A DNA stretch of 64,000 bases from an uncultured Thermoanaerobaculia bacterium (GTDB lineage: Bacteria > Acidobacteriota > Thermoanaerobaculia > Multivoradales > Multivoraceae), in NCBI GenBank assembly GCA_951813015.1, contig CATOTG010000002.1, positions 528,101-592,100 of the forward strand. The letters are read 5' to 3'. Within the stretch, counting starts at the first letter, position 1; every line of letters begins with the position of its first letter. Shown here one piece after another: positions 8,669 to 17,712 of this stretch. The translations under genes and the position numbers were made by a program. Under the pieces are notes generated by a model that saw only the letters and a program-made list of their open reading frames with translations, did not search any database and had not been told where the DNA came from.

Positions 8669-9595
8669 ATGAAGTTCGGCGCACAGGTCACCGTCTACCG
8701 CAACACCTGGGACACCGTCCGCGAAGTGGCCGAGCTGCTCGACGCCGGTCCCTGGGACAGCATCTGGTACGCCGACCACTACCTGCCGCCGCCCGGAATC
8801 AAGGAAGAGGAACACCTCGCAGCCCAGGAGGCCTTCACCGTCGCCGCCGCGACCGCCAGCATCACGAAGAACCTGAAGATCGGCCATCTTGTTCTCGGCA
8901 ACACGTACCGGAATCCCGCCCTGGCGGCGAAGATGGCCGGGACCCTGGACCACATCTCGCACGGTCGCTTCGTGCTCGGCATCGGCGCCGCCTGGTTCAA
9001 GCGCGAGCATGAGGCCTACGGCTGGACGTTCCCGTCGATGAAGGAGCGCCAGGACCGACTCGAGGAGGCCGTCGAGTTGATCCGGGCCCTGTTCCGGTCG
9101 GGGGAGCCGGTGGATTTCCAGGGCGAGTACTACCGCCTCGATTCGGCGCCCCTGTCGCCGGGCAGCTACGGGGACCCGATCCCGATCCTGATCGGCGGCA
9201 CCGGCGAGAAGCGGACGCTGCGAACCCTGGCGCGCCACGGCGACGTGATGAACCTCGACGGATGGGCCCGAGGGCCGATGACCCGGGAGTACTTCCAACA
9301 CAAGGTTTCCGTGGTCAACCGGCACTGCGAGGACGCGGGCCGCGACCCGGGCGAAATCCGGCACACGGTGCTGATGCCCACCTTCGTGACCAACGACGAG
9401 GCGGCCGCCGAGCGCTTCATCGCCGCGCGCGGCCTCGGCGAAGGCACGGCGGCCGGTCCGAAGAGCTACGTCGTCGACCGAATCGGCGAGATGATCGACG
9501 CCGGCGCTCACGAGATCATGATCGGCGGCATCCCGACCCACCATCTCGATCACTACCAGCTCGTCGCGGAAGAGATCATTCCCGCCTTCGACTGA
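8669..9595 (+). CDS. LLM-class (luciferase-like) flavin-dependent oxidoreductase
   Basis: This 308-residue TIM-barrel protein shows bacterial luciferase-like features: WDSIWYADHYLPP, HLVLGNTYRNPALAAKMAGTLDH, GRFVLGIGAAWFKREHEAYG and IPILIGGTGEKRTL. Members use FMN or coenzyme F420 for two-electron chemistry; sequence alone does not decide which. The start is supported by GGGAGGATGATTC upstream. Six bases separate its stop from the next ATG, so it is translationally linked to the PQQ dehydrogenase. A second LLM protein (24463-25353) is only distantly alike. Confidence 0.86.
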   Translation: MKFGAQVTVYRNTWDTVREVAELLDAGPWDSIWYADHYLPPPGIKEEEHLAAQEAFTVAAATASITKNLKIGHLVLGNTYRNPALAAKMAGTLDHISHGRFVLGIGAAWFKREHEAYGWTFPSMKERQDRLEEAVELIRALFRSGEPVDFQGEYYRLDSAPLSPGSYGDPIPILIGGTGEKRTLRTLARHGDVMNLDGWARGPMTREYFQHKVSVVNRHCEDAGRDPGEIRHTVLMPTFVTNDEAAAERFIAARGLGEGTAAGPKSYVVDRIGEMIDAGAHEIMIGGIPTHHLDHYQLVAEEIIPAFD

Positions 9596-9600
9596 GGCCG

Positions 9601-11649
9601 ATGGGCCTCGGAACCACGGCGGCGCCTGCCGCGGCGCTCGTCGCCGCCGGCCTCGCCGTAGCGACCGCGGCAACCGCCCAGGACCGCGACACGGACTGGA
9701 GGACGATCACCGGCGGCAACGATGCGCGCCGCTACGCCGCGCTCGATCAGATCGACGCCTCGAACTTCGCCGCGCTTGAACCCGCATGGCGCTGGCAACT
9801 GCCGGACAACGACCTGATGGCGCACGATCCTCGCTTCGAGGACGCGTCGATGAAGCAGCGGACCCACGTGACCACGCCGATCAAGGTCGGCCACCGTCTC
9901 CATGTCGTCACCGGCTACGGCATCGCCGCCGCGATCGACCCGGCCGAGGGCACGACGATCTGGCAGCACGACCCGCAGAGCTACGGCCACGGGCGACCGA
10001 CGAACCACGGCTTCACCCACAAGGGCCCGAGCCTCTGGCGCGATCCGGAGCGTCCCGAGGCGCCCGGCCGCCTGATCTACGCCAGCACGGACGCAATCCT
10101 GCGCGCCGTCCACGCGGACGAGGGCACGCCGGTTCGCTCCTTCGGCAACCACGGCGGCGTCGACCTCACTGCCGGCCTGCACCGGCCGGTCGAGCGCCGC
10201 AAGTACACCGTCAGTTCGCCGGCGACCATCTGCCGAGACGTGGCGATCGTCGGATCGTCCATCTCCGACGGTCCGCTCGGTCCCGACGATGGACCGCCCG
10301 GCGACGTCCGCGGCTTCGACGTGCGGACCGGCCGGCAACTCTGGACCTTCCACTCCGTGCCGCAGGAGGGGGAAGTCGGAACCGACACCTGGGAGGACGA
10401 GTCCTGGCGCATCACCGGCGGCGCCAACGTCTGGGGCTTGATGAGCGCCGACGAGGAGCTCGGCCTCGCCTACCTGCCGACCAGCACGCCGACCAACGAC
10501 TGGTACGGCGGCCACCGCCGCGGCGACAACCTGTTCGCCGAGAGCCTGGTCGCCGTCGACTGCGAGACGGGCGAGCGCCGCTGGCACTTCCAGGCCATTC
10601 ACCACGGCCTCTGGGACTACGACTTCGCCGCCCCGGCCGTCCTCGGCGACATCGAAGTCGACGGTCGCCCGGTCAAGGCGGCCATGCTGCCGAGCAAGCA
10701 GGCGTTCCTCTACGTCTTCGACCGGGAGACCGGGGCGCCCGTGTGGCCGATCGAGGAGCGGCAGGCGCCGCAAACCGGCATTCCCGGCGAGCAGACCTCG
10801 CCCACCCAACCCTTCCCCACGAAGCCACCGCCCTTCGACCGCCAGGGCATGCAGCTCGCCGACGTGATCGATTTCACCCCCGAAGTCCGCAGCGAAGCGC
10901 AACGCATCCTGACCTCGCACCAGTACGGCCCGATCTTCACGCCGCCCAGCGAGCGCGGCACCGTCGCCATGCCCGGCTTCGAGGGCGGCGCGAGCTGGCC
11001 CGGCGGCGCCTTCGACCCGGACACGGGCAAGCTCTACGTGCCGTCCTTCACTGCGCCCATCCTGATCACGCTGAGACGTCCCGACCCGAACCGCTCCTCC
11101 TTCGACTTCGTCGCCAGGGTCTCGGGGTTCCACGGCCCCTTCGACCTGCCGATCTCCCAGCCGCCCTGGTCGCGGGTCACCGCCTACGACATGAGCCGCG
11201 GCGACATCGCCTGGCAGGTCCCGCTCGGCGAGGGGCCGCGCCGGCATCCGAAGCTCGCCGGTCTCGACCTGCCGCTCCTGGGCTCAGGCGTCCGCGGGCA
11301 CGCCCTGGTCACGAAGACGCTGCTCATCGTGAGTTCCGGCCACTCACGCTCGTTCCGTGCCCAGGAGGCGAAGGCCGAACGCGAGTGGAACGAGCAGCCC
11401 GAGGAGGTCACCGGCGGCCTTGCCTGGACCAATCCGAGGTCGGCCGCGCGCGAGGACTGGCGCTACACCGTCCCGACGCTCCGCGCCTTCGACAAGGCAA
11501 CCGGCGAACTCGTCGGCGAGGTCGAACTGCCGGCGCACTCGGACGGCAGCCCGGTCACCTACCTGCACCGCGGCGTGCAGTACGTCGTCGTGTCCATCGG
11601 CGGCCGCGGCGAACCGTTCGAGCTGATCGCGTACCGGCTGCCGGGGTAG
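9601..11649 (+). CDS. periplasmic PQQ-dependent dehydrogenase (quinoprotein glucose dehydrogenase-like)
   Basis: A 682-residue secreted protein: signal peptide APAAALVAAGLAVATAATAQ, then an eight-bladed propeller start typical of quinoprotein alcohol/glucose dehydrogenases (DWRTITGGNDARRYAALDQI, then NFAALEPAWRW). Further blades are visible at IHHGLWDYDFAAPAVL and KLYVPSF. Such enzymes oxidise alcohols or sugars in the periplasm and pass electrons to quinone or cytochrome c. ATG 9601 is chosen because it gives the signal peptide; the ORF track extends it back into the LLM gene. No PQQ synthesis genes are present here. Confidence 0.85.
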   Translation: MGLGTTAAPAAALVAAGLAVATAATAQDRDTDWRTITGGNDARRYAALDQIDASNFAALEPAWRWQLPDNDLMAHDPRFEDASMKQRTHVTTPIKVGHRLHVVTGYGIAAAIDPAEGTTIWQHDPQSYGHGRPTNHGFTHKGPSLWRDPERPEAPGRLIYASTDAILRAVHADEGTPVRSFGNHGGVDLTAGLHRPVERRKYTVSSPATICRDVAIVGSSISDGPLGPDDGPPGDVRGFDVRTGRQLWTFHSVPQEGEVGTDTWEDESWRITGGANVWGLMSADEELGLAYLPTSTPTNDWYGGHRRGDNLFAESLVAVDCETGERRWHFQAIHHGLWDYDFAAPAVLGDIEVDGRPVKAAMLPSKQAFLYVFDRETGAPVWPIEERQAPQTGIPGEQTSPTQPFPTKPPPFDRQGMQLADVIDFTPEVRSEAQRILTSHQYGPIFTPPSERGTVAMPGFEGGASWPGGAFDPDTGKLYVPSFTAPILITLRRPDPNRSSFDFVARVSGFHGPFDLPISQPPWSRVTAYDMSRGDIAWQVPLGEGPRRHPKLAGLDLPLLGSGVRGHALVTKTLLIVSSGHSRSFRAQEAKAEREWNEQPEEVTGGLAWTNPRSAAREDWRYTVPTLRAFDKATGELVGEVELPAHSDGSPVTYLHRGVQYVVVSIGGRGEPFELIAYRLPG

Positions 11650-11674
11650 TCCGCCCGTCGGTGTGCCAGCCAAG

Positions 11675-11726
11675 GGCCGGCGCCGAGGGTCGGATGCCGG
11701 CCGGAAGGCCGGGCGCCGAGGGTCGA
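11675..11726 (+). repeat. short direct repeat with small hairpin between convergent genes
   Basis: A sequence close to CGCCGAGGGTCG occurs twice, about 30 bases apart. A GCCGGCC-GGAA-GGCCGGG hairpin lies between the copies. It fills the gap between the PQQ dehydrogenase stop and the convergent NHL gene stop. It may act as a transcription end signal, but no T-run follows. Confidence 0.35.
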
Positions 11727-11742
11727 TACAACGATGGCGAAA

Positions 11743-12984
11743 CTACTCGGTCGGCCAGGGCGTCCCCAGGTCTTCCTCCGGCGTCGGCCGCATGCCGAGG
11801 TTCACGAACTTCTGGAGCCGCTTCCCCTCGTAAGTCTCCGTCGTGTAGATGTTGCCGCTGGAGTCCGTCGCGATGCTGTGGACGGCGAAGAACTGCCCGG
11901 GCTGGCGGCCGCCGTCGCCGAAGGCGTAGAGGACCTCCATGCTCTCGCGCTCGATCACGTAGACCTTCATGTTCTGGCCGTCGGCCAGGTAGAGGAACTT
12001 CTGCCCCTCGTCCGGCGAGAAGGCGACGTCCCACGTCGAGCCCTGGGACAGGGTCTCGGGGGCGATGAACACTTCGTCGACGTAGGCGCCGTCGGCCTGG
12101 AACACCTGGATGCGATCAGCGGCCCGATCGCAGACGTAGAGCAGGCCGTCGGCGGAGATGTCGGCGCAGTGGACCGGACCGCGGAACTGGGTCGCGGGCG
12201 GATCGCCGGGCGCGTACTGGCCGAGGTCCAGTTCGTCGTCCGGGGCCTCGCCGTAGGCGCCCCAGTAGCGCTTGAACTCGCCGGTGTCGGCGTCGATCAC
12301 GACGACGCGGCGGTTGAAGTAGCCGTCCGCGACATAGACCTCGTTCGCCTTCGCGTCGACGGAGAGCTTCGCGACCCGGCCGAAGTTCTCCATGTCGTGG
12401 CTGTCGCGCACGAACCGCGGCTCGTCCTCGCCCGCGCCCTCGTTGACCCGGGCGTTCGCCTTCCCGACCTGCATCAGGAACTCGCCGTCTCGCGTGAACT
12501 TGAGGACGTGCGAATCGCCGCCGCCGTTGCCGCCGATCCACACGTTGTCCATGTGGTCGACGAGGATGCCGTGGTTGGAGCTCGGCCATTCGTACTCGCC
12601 GCTCTCGCTCGGCCCGCCCCAGTGGCCGACCAGGTTGCCGTCCGGATCGAACTCGAGCACCGGCGGCGCCGGGATGCAGCACTCGGAGAGAGGCGGATCC
12701 TGCGCCGCGCCGATCTCGTTGATCGCGCCGAAGGCTTCCGGCGTGTTCCGATGAACGATCCAGACGTGATCGCGGGAATCGACCGCGACGCCGATCGCCG
12801 GGCCGAGGATCCAGTGGTTCGGCAGCGGCTTCGGCCAGAACGGATCGACCTCGAAGCGCGGCGCCATCGGTCCGTCGCCGGCGATGTCGGCGGCCTCGGC
12901 ACCGCCGTAGCCGTCACAAGCGCCGAGAACGAGAGCGAAGGCTGCCGCGCAGCCAAGAGCGCAAGGGAGACGGTTAGATGTCAT
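11743..12984 (-). CDS. NHL-repeat beta-propeller lipoprotein
   Basis: A 413-residue protein with a lipoprotein signal ending in VLGAC, so it is probably membrane-anchored. The body is a six-bladed NHL-type propeller: repeated units such as IGVAVDSRDHVWIVHR, HGILVDHMDNVWIGGNGGG, EVYVADGYFNRRVVVID and LYVCDRAADRIQVFQ. It resembles peptidyl-alpha-hydroxyglycine lyase-like and other secreted NHL proteins, but enzymatic activity is not shown. ATG 12984 gives the tighter lipoprotein signal; an in-frame ATG at 13005 adds seven residues. It faces the quinoprotein gene tail to tail. Confidence 0.75.
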   Translation of the reverse strand: MTSNRLPCALGCAAAFALVLGACDGYGGAEAADIAGDGPMAPRFEVDPFWPKPLPNHWILGPAIGVAVDSRDHVWIVHRNTPEAFGAINEIGAAQDPPLSECCIPAPPVLEFDPDGNLVGHWGGPSESGEYEWPSSNHGILVDHMDNVWIGGNGGGDSHVLKFTRDGEFLMQVGKANARVNEGAGEDEPRFVRDSHDMENFGRVAKLSVDAKANEVYVADGYFNRRVVVIDADTGEFKRYWGAYGEAPDDELDLGQYAPGDPPATQFRGPVHCADISADGLLYVCDRAADRIQVFQADGAYVDEVFIAPETLSQGSTWDVAFSPDEGQKFLYLADGQNMKVYVIERESMEVLYAFGDGGRQPGQFFAVHSIATDSSGNIYTTETYEGKRLQKFVNLGMRPTPEEDLGTPWPTE

Positions 12985-13160
12985 CGTTGCTCGGTCGTGG
13001 GTCATGCAGCTCGGTCCATTGTCAGGTCACTCCGTCCAGTCATCGTGGGGCGATTCCGTGTCACGCGGACCCACCCAGTCGTTGGATCCATCCTCGTCCG
13101 CGACCTTTCGCGGTTCCTGCAGCACACCAAGGAGGTCGCGTCAGTGTACAACGGTGCTCA

Positions 13161-13187
13161 GCGGGAAAACGGCAAGCCGTTTCCCGC
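13161..13187. repeat. near-perfect hairpin next to repeat R1
   Basis: GCGGGAAAACGGC and GCCGTTTCCCGC pair almost perfectly around an AA loop. It directly abuts the first copy of the 118-bp dispersed repeat in the divergent gap before the HupE/UreJ gene. The remaining bases of this roughly 380-bp gap (13006-13160) hold no gene I can support. Confidence 0.5.
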
Positions 13188-13188
13188 C

Positions 13189-13306
13189 GGACCTTGGAAA
13201 CCGGCAGACCGGTTCCCACAGCTACCGCAGCCTTGACGACTGCTCGCCTCTCGGACGGCCTCCGACAGGGACCAGAATCCACCCGGCAAAGGTACAGGTG
13301 GGCCGG
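13189..13306 (+). repeat. dispersed repeat R, copy 1 (about 118 bp)
   Basis: It begins GGACCTTGGAAACCGGCAGA and ends CAAAGGTACAGGTGGGCCGG. Nearly identical blocks occur at 53325-53446 and 61873-62000, all in the same strand orientation and all outside genes. Internal dyads (CCGG-CAGA-CCGG flanked by GGAA/TTCC) are present. This copy lacks the palindromic module P that follows the other two. Confidence 0.85.
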
Positions 13307-13386
13307 TTAGCATTCCCCGCCTGAACCGCATCCGTTCCAACGCTTCTCCCGGATCTCTTCCTGCCGGGGCCCTCCGCGCCATCGCG

Positions 13387-14742
13387 TTGCTGCTCCTCGC
13401 CGCCGGGCCCGCCGCAGCCCACGAGGTTCCGGGCAGCGTCACCGTCCAGGTCCTCGTCCGGCAGCAGGACGACCGGCTCCGGATCCTCGTCCGCACGCCA
13501 CTCGAGGCGATGCAGGAGATGCAGTTTCCCGTCGACGTCCGCGGCATCCTCGACCTTGAGGAGGTCCGAGCGAGCGGCCTTCTGACGGAGGCGGCCAATC
13601 GCTGGATCACCCCCAACCTCGATCTGTTCGCAGGCGACGCCAAACTGCCGGCCGCAACTGTCCGCGCCGTCCGGCTGTCGATCCCCTCCGACCGCTCGTT
13701 CACGGACTCGGCCAGCGCCCTCGAGCACATCCGCGGACCGCCGCTTCCGGCGACCACGCAGCTCGTCTGGAAGCAGGCGCTCCTCGACGTGCTGCTCGAG
13801 ACGCCGCTCGACGCCGGGTCCCCACGGCGATTCTCCATCGACACGCGCTTCGGCCGCCTGGGCCTGCGCGTTCTGGTCGTCATTCGGTACGAATCGCGGG
13901 ACGGCGATTCACGAGTACTCCAGCTCGCCGCCGAGCCCGGCCGGGTCCGGCTCGATCCCAACCGGGCCCAGGCCGGTTTCCACTTCGTCGCGATGGGCTT
14001 CGAGCACATCCTCGGCGGTCTTGACCACCTGCTTTTCCTGATCTGCCTGGTCGCCCCGCTGCGCAAGCTCCGCCAACTGATCCTCGTCGTCACCTCGTTC
14101 ACGGTCGCCCACTCGATCACCCTGATCGCCTCCGCCGCCGGCCTGGCGCCGCGGGCCTTGTGGTTTCCCGCTCTCGTCGAGACCCTGATCGCACTCTCCA
14201 TCGTCTACATGGCGTTCGAGAACATCCTCGGCATCGGCCAGGAACGTCGCTGGACCGCCGCCTTCGGCTTCGGCCTCGTCCACGGCTTCGGCTTCTCCTT
14301 CGCCCTCAGCGAGTCGCTCCAGTTCGCCGGCGCCCATCTCGTGACCTCGCTGCTCGCCTTCAACGTCGGTGTCGAACTCGGCCAGCTCCTGGTCCTGCTG
14401 CTCCTGATTCCCCTGCTCGACTTCGTCTTCCGCCGCCTCCCCAACGAGCGGCTCGGGATCATCCTCATCTCCGCCCTGATCGTCCACACCGCCTGGCACT
14501 GGACCGGTGAGCGGGGCTTGGACCTGCTGCAGTACCGGCCCCTGGCACCGCTCCTGGATCCGATTCCCGACGGCGTCCTGCCATGGGCTCTGGCGATTGC
14601 GGCGGCCGCGTTTCCCACCAGCCAGTGGCTGCGCCGACGCCGACGCGCCGTTACCGCACCGCGTCGGCGAGCGCAGCGACCACCGCCGAGCGGTGTCGAC
14701 TCCACTCGCGGCTGGTCGCGTCGGGCCAGGCGCTGTGAGTGA
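13387..14742 (+). CDS. HupE/UreJ-family membrane protein with large periplasmic N-terminal domain
   Basis: The N-terminal half (to about residue 195) is extracytoplasmic. The C-terminal half has six or seven membrane segments opening with GFEHILGGLDHLLFLICLV, the HupE/UreJ signature whose histidines and aspartate suggest metal (often nickel) handling. TTG 13387 is the first usual start but would cut the signal peptide short. The open frame continues upstream to a CTG at 13321 giving an arginine-containing n-region, so the true start is uncertain. The C-terminal 30 residues are arginine-rich and overlap the convergent serine hydrolase by 92 bases. Substrate unknown. Confidence 0.75.
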   Translation: MLLLAAGPAAAHEVPGSVTVQVLVRQQDDRLRILVRTPLEAMQEMQFPVDVRGILDLEEVRASGLLTEAANRWITPNLDLFAGDAKLPAATVRAVRLSIPSDRSFTDSASALEHIRGPPLPATTQLVWKQALLDVLLETPLDAGSPRRFSIDTRFGRLGLRVLVVIRYESRDGDSRVLQLAAEPGRVRLDPNRAQAGFHFVAMGFEHILGGLDHLLFLICLVAPLRKLRQLILVVTSFTVAHSITLIASAAGLAPRALWFPALVETLIALSIVYMAFENILGIGQERRWTAAFGFGLVHGFGFSFALSESLQFAGAHLVTSLLAFNVGVELGQLLVLLLLIPLLDFVFRRLPNERLGIILISALIVHTAWHWTGERGLDLLQYRPLAPLLDPIPDGVLPWALAIAAAAFPTSQWLRRRRRAVTAPRRRAQRPPPSGVDSTRGWSRRARRCE

Positions 14743-15889
14743 CGATGACGGTGTTCGCGGCCGGGTTGATCCACAGCATCTGGCCGAAGATACCCCTCCC
14801 GGCGTAACCCTCGCCCTGATCCAGCCACCAGAGGTAGCCGTAGCCGTCGTAGCCGGCGCCTGGACTGGTCGAGTCCGCCATCCAGGCCTCGGGCAGCACC
14901 CGGGCGCCGTCGCGCAGGACGCCGCCGTTCATCGCGAAGATGCCGATGCGGGCGTAGTCGCGCAGCGTGGCGCTGATGCAGCAGCCGCCGAGTTCGCCGC
15001 CGCCCGGTTCGTGAGTCACCCAGTTCGCGTCCGCTTCCATCCCGAACGGCCCCCAGATCTTGTGCTCCAGGTAGGTCGAGAGGTTGTTGCCGATCGCTGC
15101 CCGCAGCACCGCGCCCGCCATGTTCGTCTCGCCGGTGTTGTAGTTGAACACCTCACCTGGCCGATGCTCCCGCTCTAGTGCGGCCATGTACCGGGCCTGC
15201 TCGACAAGCGGGGACGGCAGCGTCGCCACATCGGATTCCGGGTCGGCATAGTCCTCGTTCCACTGGACTCCGGAGGCCATCTGCAACACGTTGCGGATCG
15301 ACACGCCGTCGTAACCGCCGCCGGCCAGGAGGGGAAGGTACTTCGTGACCGGCTCGTCGACGCTGCCGATGTAGCCGTCGACGATTGCCGCGCCGTAGAG
15401 CATCGAGACGACGGACTTGGCGATCGAGAATGAAATCCAGCGAGAGTTCTCGTCGTTGCCGAGGCCGTACCGCTCGAAGACGATCTCGTCGTCCTTGACG
15501 ACGAGGAGACCGGCAATCCTGCGGTCCCGGATGTAGTCCTCGACGGTGAAGGTCTCGCCTTCCACCTCGTACGTGACCGACGACAGATCCCGCGGCGCGG
15601 ACGCCAACGGATAGGGCCCGTCGGAGGCTCTGATCCAGCGCGTCTCGCTGATCTGGTCGATGTTCCGGTAGCCCGCGACCTGCTGCTCCGGAGTCCAGAA
15701 GAGGATCTCGCCGCGCTCTCCGAAGTTCTCCGCATCCGGATTGACCGCCTCGGCGGCCTCCGAAGCGGTATCCACCGCAGGCCCGGCGCAGCCGAGCAAC
15801 GCCAGCACGATGGCCGTGACCACGGCGACCGCCGACCATCTGCACCGTGCCGGCGCCGTCAGGATCCAATCCGCCTTCATTCGAGTCAT
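14651..15889 (-). CDS. serine hydrolase lipoprotein (class C beta-lactamase fold)
   Basis: A 412-residue protein with a lipoprotein signal (AIVLALLGCAG). It has the SxxK motif in SFSIAKS near residue 155, a YNT in FNYNTGETN near 249 replacing the usual YxN, and the C-terminal block GRGIFGQMLWINP. This is the beta-lactamase/penicillin-binding/esterase superfamily, closest in style to 6-aminohexanoate-dimer hydrolases and EstB-like esterases. It probably cleaves an ester or amide in the periplasm; substrate unknown. The start is supported by GGGAGGG upstream. It overlaps the HupE/UreJ gene at its 3' end. Confidence 0.83.
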   Translation of the reverse strand: MTRMKADWILTAPARCRWSAVAVVTAIVLALLGCAGPAVDTASEAAEAVNPDAENFGERGEILFWTPEQQVAGYRNIDQISETRWIRASDGPYPLASAPRDLSSVTYEVEGETFTVEDYIRDRRIAGLLVVKDDEIVFERYGLGNDENSRWISFSIAKSVVSMLYGAAIVDGYIGSVDEPVTKYLPLLAGGGYDGVSIRNVLQMASGVQWNEDYADPESDVATLPSPLVEQARYMAALEREHRPGEVFNYNTGETNMAGAVLRAAIGNNLSTYLEHKIWGPFGMEADANWVTHEPGGGELGGCCISATLRDYARIGIFAMNGGVLRDGARVLPEAWMADSTSPGAGYDGYGYLWWLDQGEGYAGRGIFGQMLWINPAANTVIVTHSAWPDATSREWSRHRSAVVAALADAVR

Positions 15890-15960
15890 CCTTCATCGCC
15901 CTCCCGGTTCGCAGTCCACTCATCGTACCGCCGACCCAAGATAGGCTGACGTCGGTTCCG

Positions 15961-17037
15961 ATGAACGACCGACGACGCGCCGCCGAACCAGGTCCCGCCA
16001 CACTCGCCTCGGTCCACTCAGCCAGGGGCGGTGACGCCGTTCACGAACTCTTCGAGGCCCGCGGCTGGACCGACGGCCTGCCGATCACGCCGCCGACACC
16101 GGAGCGGGTGGCGGCCGCCCTCGGTGCGGCCTTGTTCGAGCCCGCGCAGGTGCTTGGAGTCGAGACGGTCCGCGGACGCGCGATCACCGCGCAGAAGGCG
16201 GCAATCAACGCGGTGATGGCTGGCTGCCGCCCGCGCGATTTCGCGGTCGTCGCCGCAGCGGTCGAAGCGATGTGCGACCCGGACTTTCTGCTGCACGGCG
16301 CCACCTCGAGCACCGGCGGCTGCGCGGTGCTCGTCATCGTGAACGGTCCGATCCGCCGGGAGCTCGCCATGACCGGCACGTTCAACGTCCTGGGCGGCGC
16401 CGACCGGGCCTCGCTCGCGATCGGGCGGGCACTGCGCCTCATCCTCCGCAATCTGCTCGGCGTCCGGCCCGGCGAGCTCGACCGCTCCACGCTGGGGCAT
16501 CCCGGCAAGCTCGGCTACTGCCTGGCCGAGGACGAGGAGGGCTCGCCCTGGCCGTCGCTGGCAACGGAGCGCGGAGCGCCGGACGGCAGTTCGACCGTGA
16601 CCGTGTTCGCAGCCGGGGCGCCGCGGCAGATCATGAACGAGTGGACGACGGCGCCGGAAGCGATTCTCGACACGATAGCGGCCGAGCTGCGCGCCAACCT
16701 TCTCCACTACTCGATCTGGGCCGGCAACCACTGCCTCGTCCTGCCGCCACAGTTGCGCGACCGCTTCACCTCTGCCGGCTGGAGCAAGGCGGACATCCAG
16801 GACTACCTGCACCGGAACGCGCGGGTCCGGCGCGGCGATTGGGAACGGGTCGGCAAGGCGGCCGTCGTGACCGACGCGAACCGGGACCAGGAGTACGGAG
16901 CGCTCCAGTCGCCGGAAGACCTGCTGGTCATCGCCGCCGGTGGTCCCGCCGGCGGCTTCGCGGCCGTCATTCCACCATGGTTCGGCAACAAGTCACGGGC
17001 AGTGACCGCGGGCGTCGGCTTCTGTCTGGAGTGCTGA
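15961..17037 (+). CDS. conserved protein of the DGLPxxPPTxERV type, function unknown
   Basis: The 358-residue protein contains GWTDGLPITPPTPERVAAALG near residue 35, KAAINAVMAGCRPRDFAVVAAAVEA, GTFNVLGGADRASLAIGRALRL and STLGHPGKLGYCLAEDEEG. I recognise this pattern from uncharacterised proteins often found near UGSC-type (seleno)proteins, but no such partner is visible here. It looks cytoplasmic, with no signal or membrane segment. ATG 15961 is preferred; the ORF track starts 38 codons too early inside the neighbour's leader. It ends in Cys followed by a TGA stop. No reaction can be assigned. Confidence 0.7.
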   Translation: MNDRRRAAEPGPATLASVHSARGGDAVHELFEARGWTDGLPITPPTPERVAAALGAALFEPAQVLGVETVRGRAITAQKAAINAVMAGCRPRDFAVVAAAVEAMCDPDFLLHGATSSTGGCAVLVIVNGPIRRELAMTGTFNVLGGADRASLAIGRALRLILRNLLGVRPGELDRSTLGHPGKLGYCLAEDEEGSPWPSLATERGAPDGSSTVTVFAAGAPRQIMNEWTTAPEAILDTIAAELRANLLHYSIWAGNHCLVLPPQLRDRFTSAGWSKADIQDYLHRNARVRRGDWERVGKAAVVTDANRDQEYGALQSPEDLLVIAAGGPAGGFAAVIPPWFGNKSRAVTAGVGFCLEC

Positions 17038-17070
17038 AGGAGCGTCTGGCGCTGCAGAACCGGCGCTCCT

Positions 17071-17112
17071 CGCCGGATGCCGGCGGGACGCCGACGCACC
17101 CGGTTTCTGCGG
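17071..17112 (+). repeat. dispersed repeat E, copy 1
   Basis: It contains CCGGATGCCGGCGGGACGCC followed by GCACCCGGTTTCTGC. Similar blocks are at 27726-27771 and 63735-63788. It lies in the 126-bp gap between convergent genes. Confidence 0.7.
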
Positions 17113-17163
17113 TGACGGGGACGCTCCCCGATCTGGGCGCCCTCACCGGACTCACGCAGACGC

Positions 17164-17712
17164 TCAGGGGCCGCAAGGCGCGCTGAACAGCCGGTCCAGC
17201 GCCGCCGCGGACACGAGACCGCGGTAGCGTGCGCAGACCTGTCCGCTCTCCAGGCGCACGACGAAGACCGCGTCTTCCTGGTCCTCGCCGACGCCTTCGG
17301 AACCGGCGAGGGCGCGCCACGCGTCGGCGCCTTCCTCGACGACCAGGAAGCTGCCGTGGCGTTCAGCCGGCGCCTCGCCGCGCAGACCGCGCACGACGAG
17401 CCGGCGGATCATCCGCGGAGCGCCTTCGAGCACCACGACGGAGTAGACGGACCAACCACCCGTCCGGTCGTCTTCGTCGAGGGCGGCGCGCCAGGCCCGT
17501 CCACTGCCGTTCGCCGCGCGGTGAAAGCTCGCGACGAAGAGGCTGCGCGGCGCCAGGCCCACAAGCCCCGCCACTTCACGCCCATCCAGGGTGACCGCGC
17601 GCAGCCGGCCAGCCGCTTCGCCAGAGGGGTCGTCTTCCGAGTACGCGGCCGACACCAACGCGACGGCGAGGGCCGATGCGAGGGCCGCGGCGCCCAGGCG
17701 GCGCCGCCTCAT
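17164..17712 (-). CDS. secreted hypothetical protein
   Basis: This 182-residue protein starts [22 protein letters not shown], a clear export signal. The mature part has the thioredoxin-like or ATP10-like feel of SLFVASFHRAANGSGRAWRAAL and GSFLVVEEGADAWRA, ending near RLFSAPCGP. No redox CxxC is present and I cannot assign it. Its start overlaps the methyltransferase stop as ATGA, so both are translated from one mRNA. The ORF track begins 38 codons too early. Confidence 0.6.
   Translation of the reverse strand: MRRRRLGAAALASALAVALVSAAYSEDDPSGEAAGRLRAVTLDGREVAGLVGLAPRSLFVASFHRAANGSGRAWRAALDEDDRTGGWSVYSVVVLEGAPRMIRRLVVRGLRGEAPAERHGSFLVVEEGADAWRALAGSEGVGEDQEDAVFVVRLESGQVCARYRGLVSAAALDRLFSAPCGP

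Noticed and set aside
9786-12068. 760-residue ORF across the PQQ dehydrogenase and NHL gene
   Set aside because: Shadow frame: nearly all Arg, Pro, Ala and Gly, and overlapping two confident genes on both strands.
17029-17040. Possible selenocysteine read-through at the Cys-TGA end of the DGLP-type gene
   Set aside because: The downstream frame is not protein-like and no SECIS-type hairpin follows; the UGSC motif of the related family is N-terminal in other proteins.
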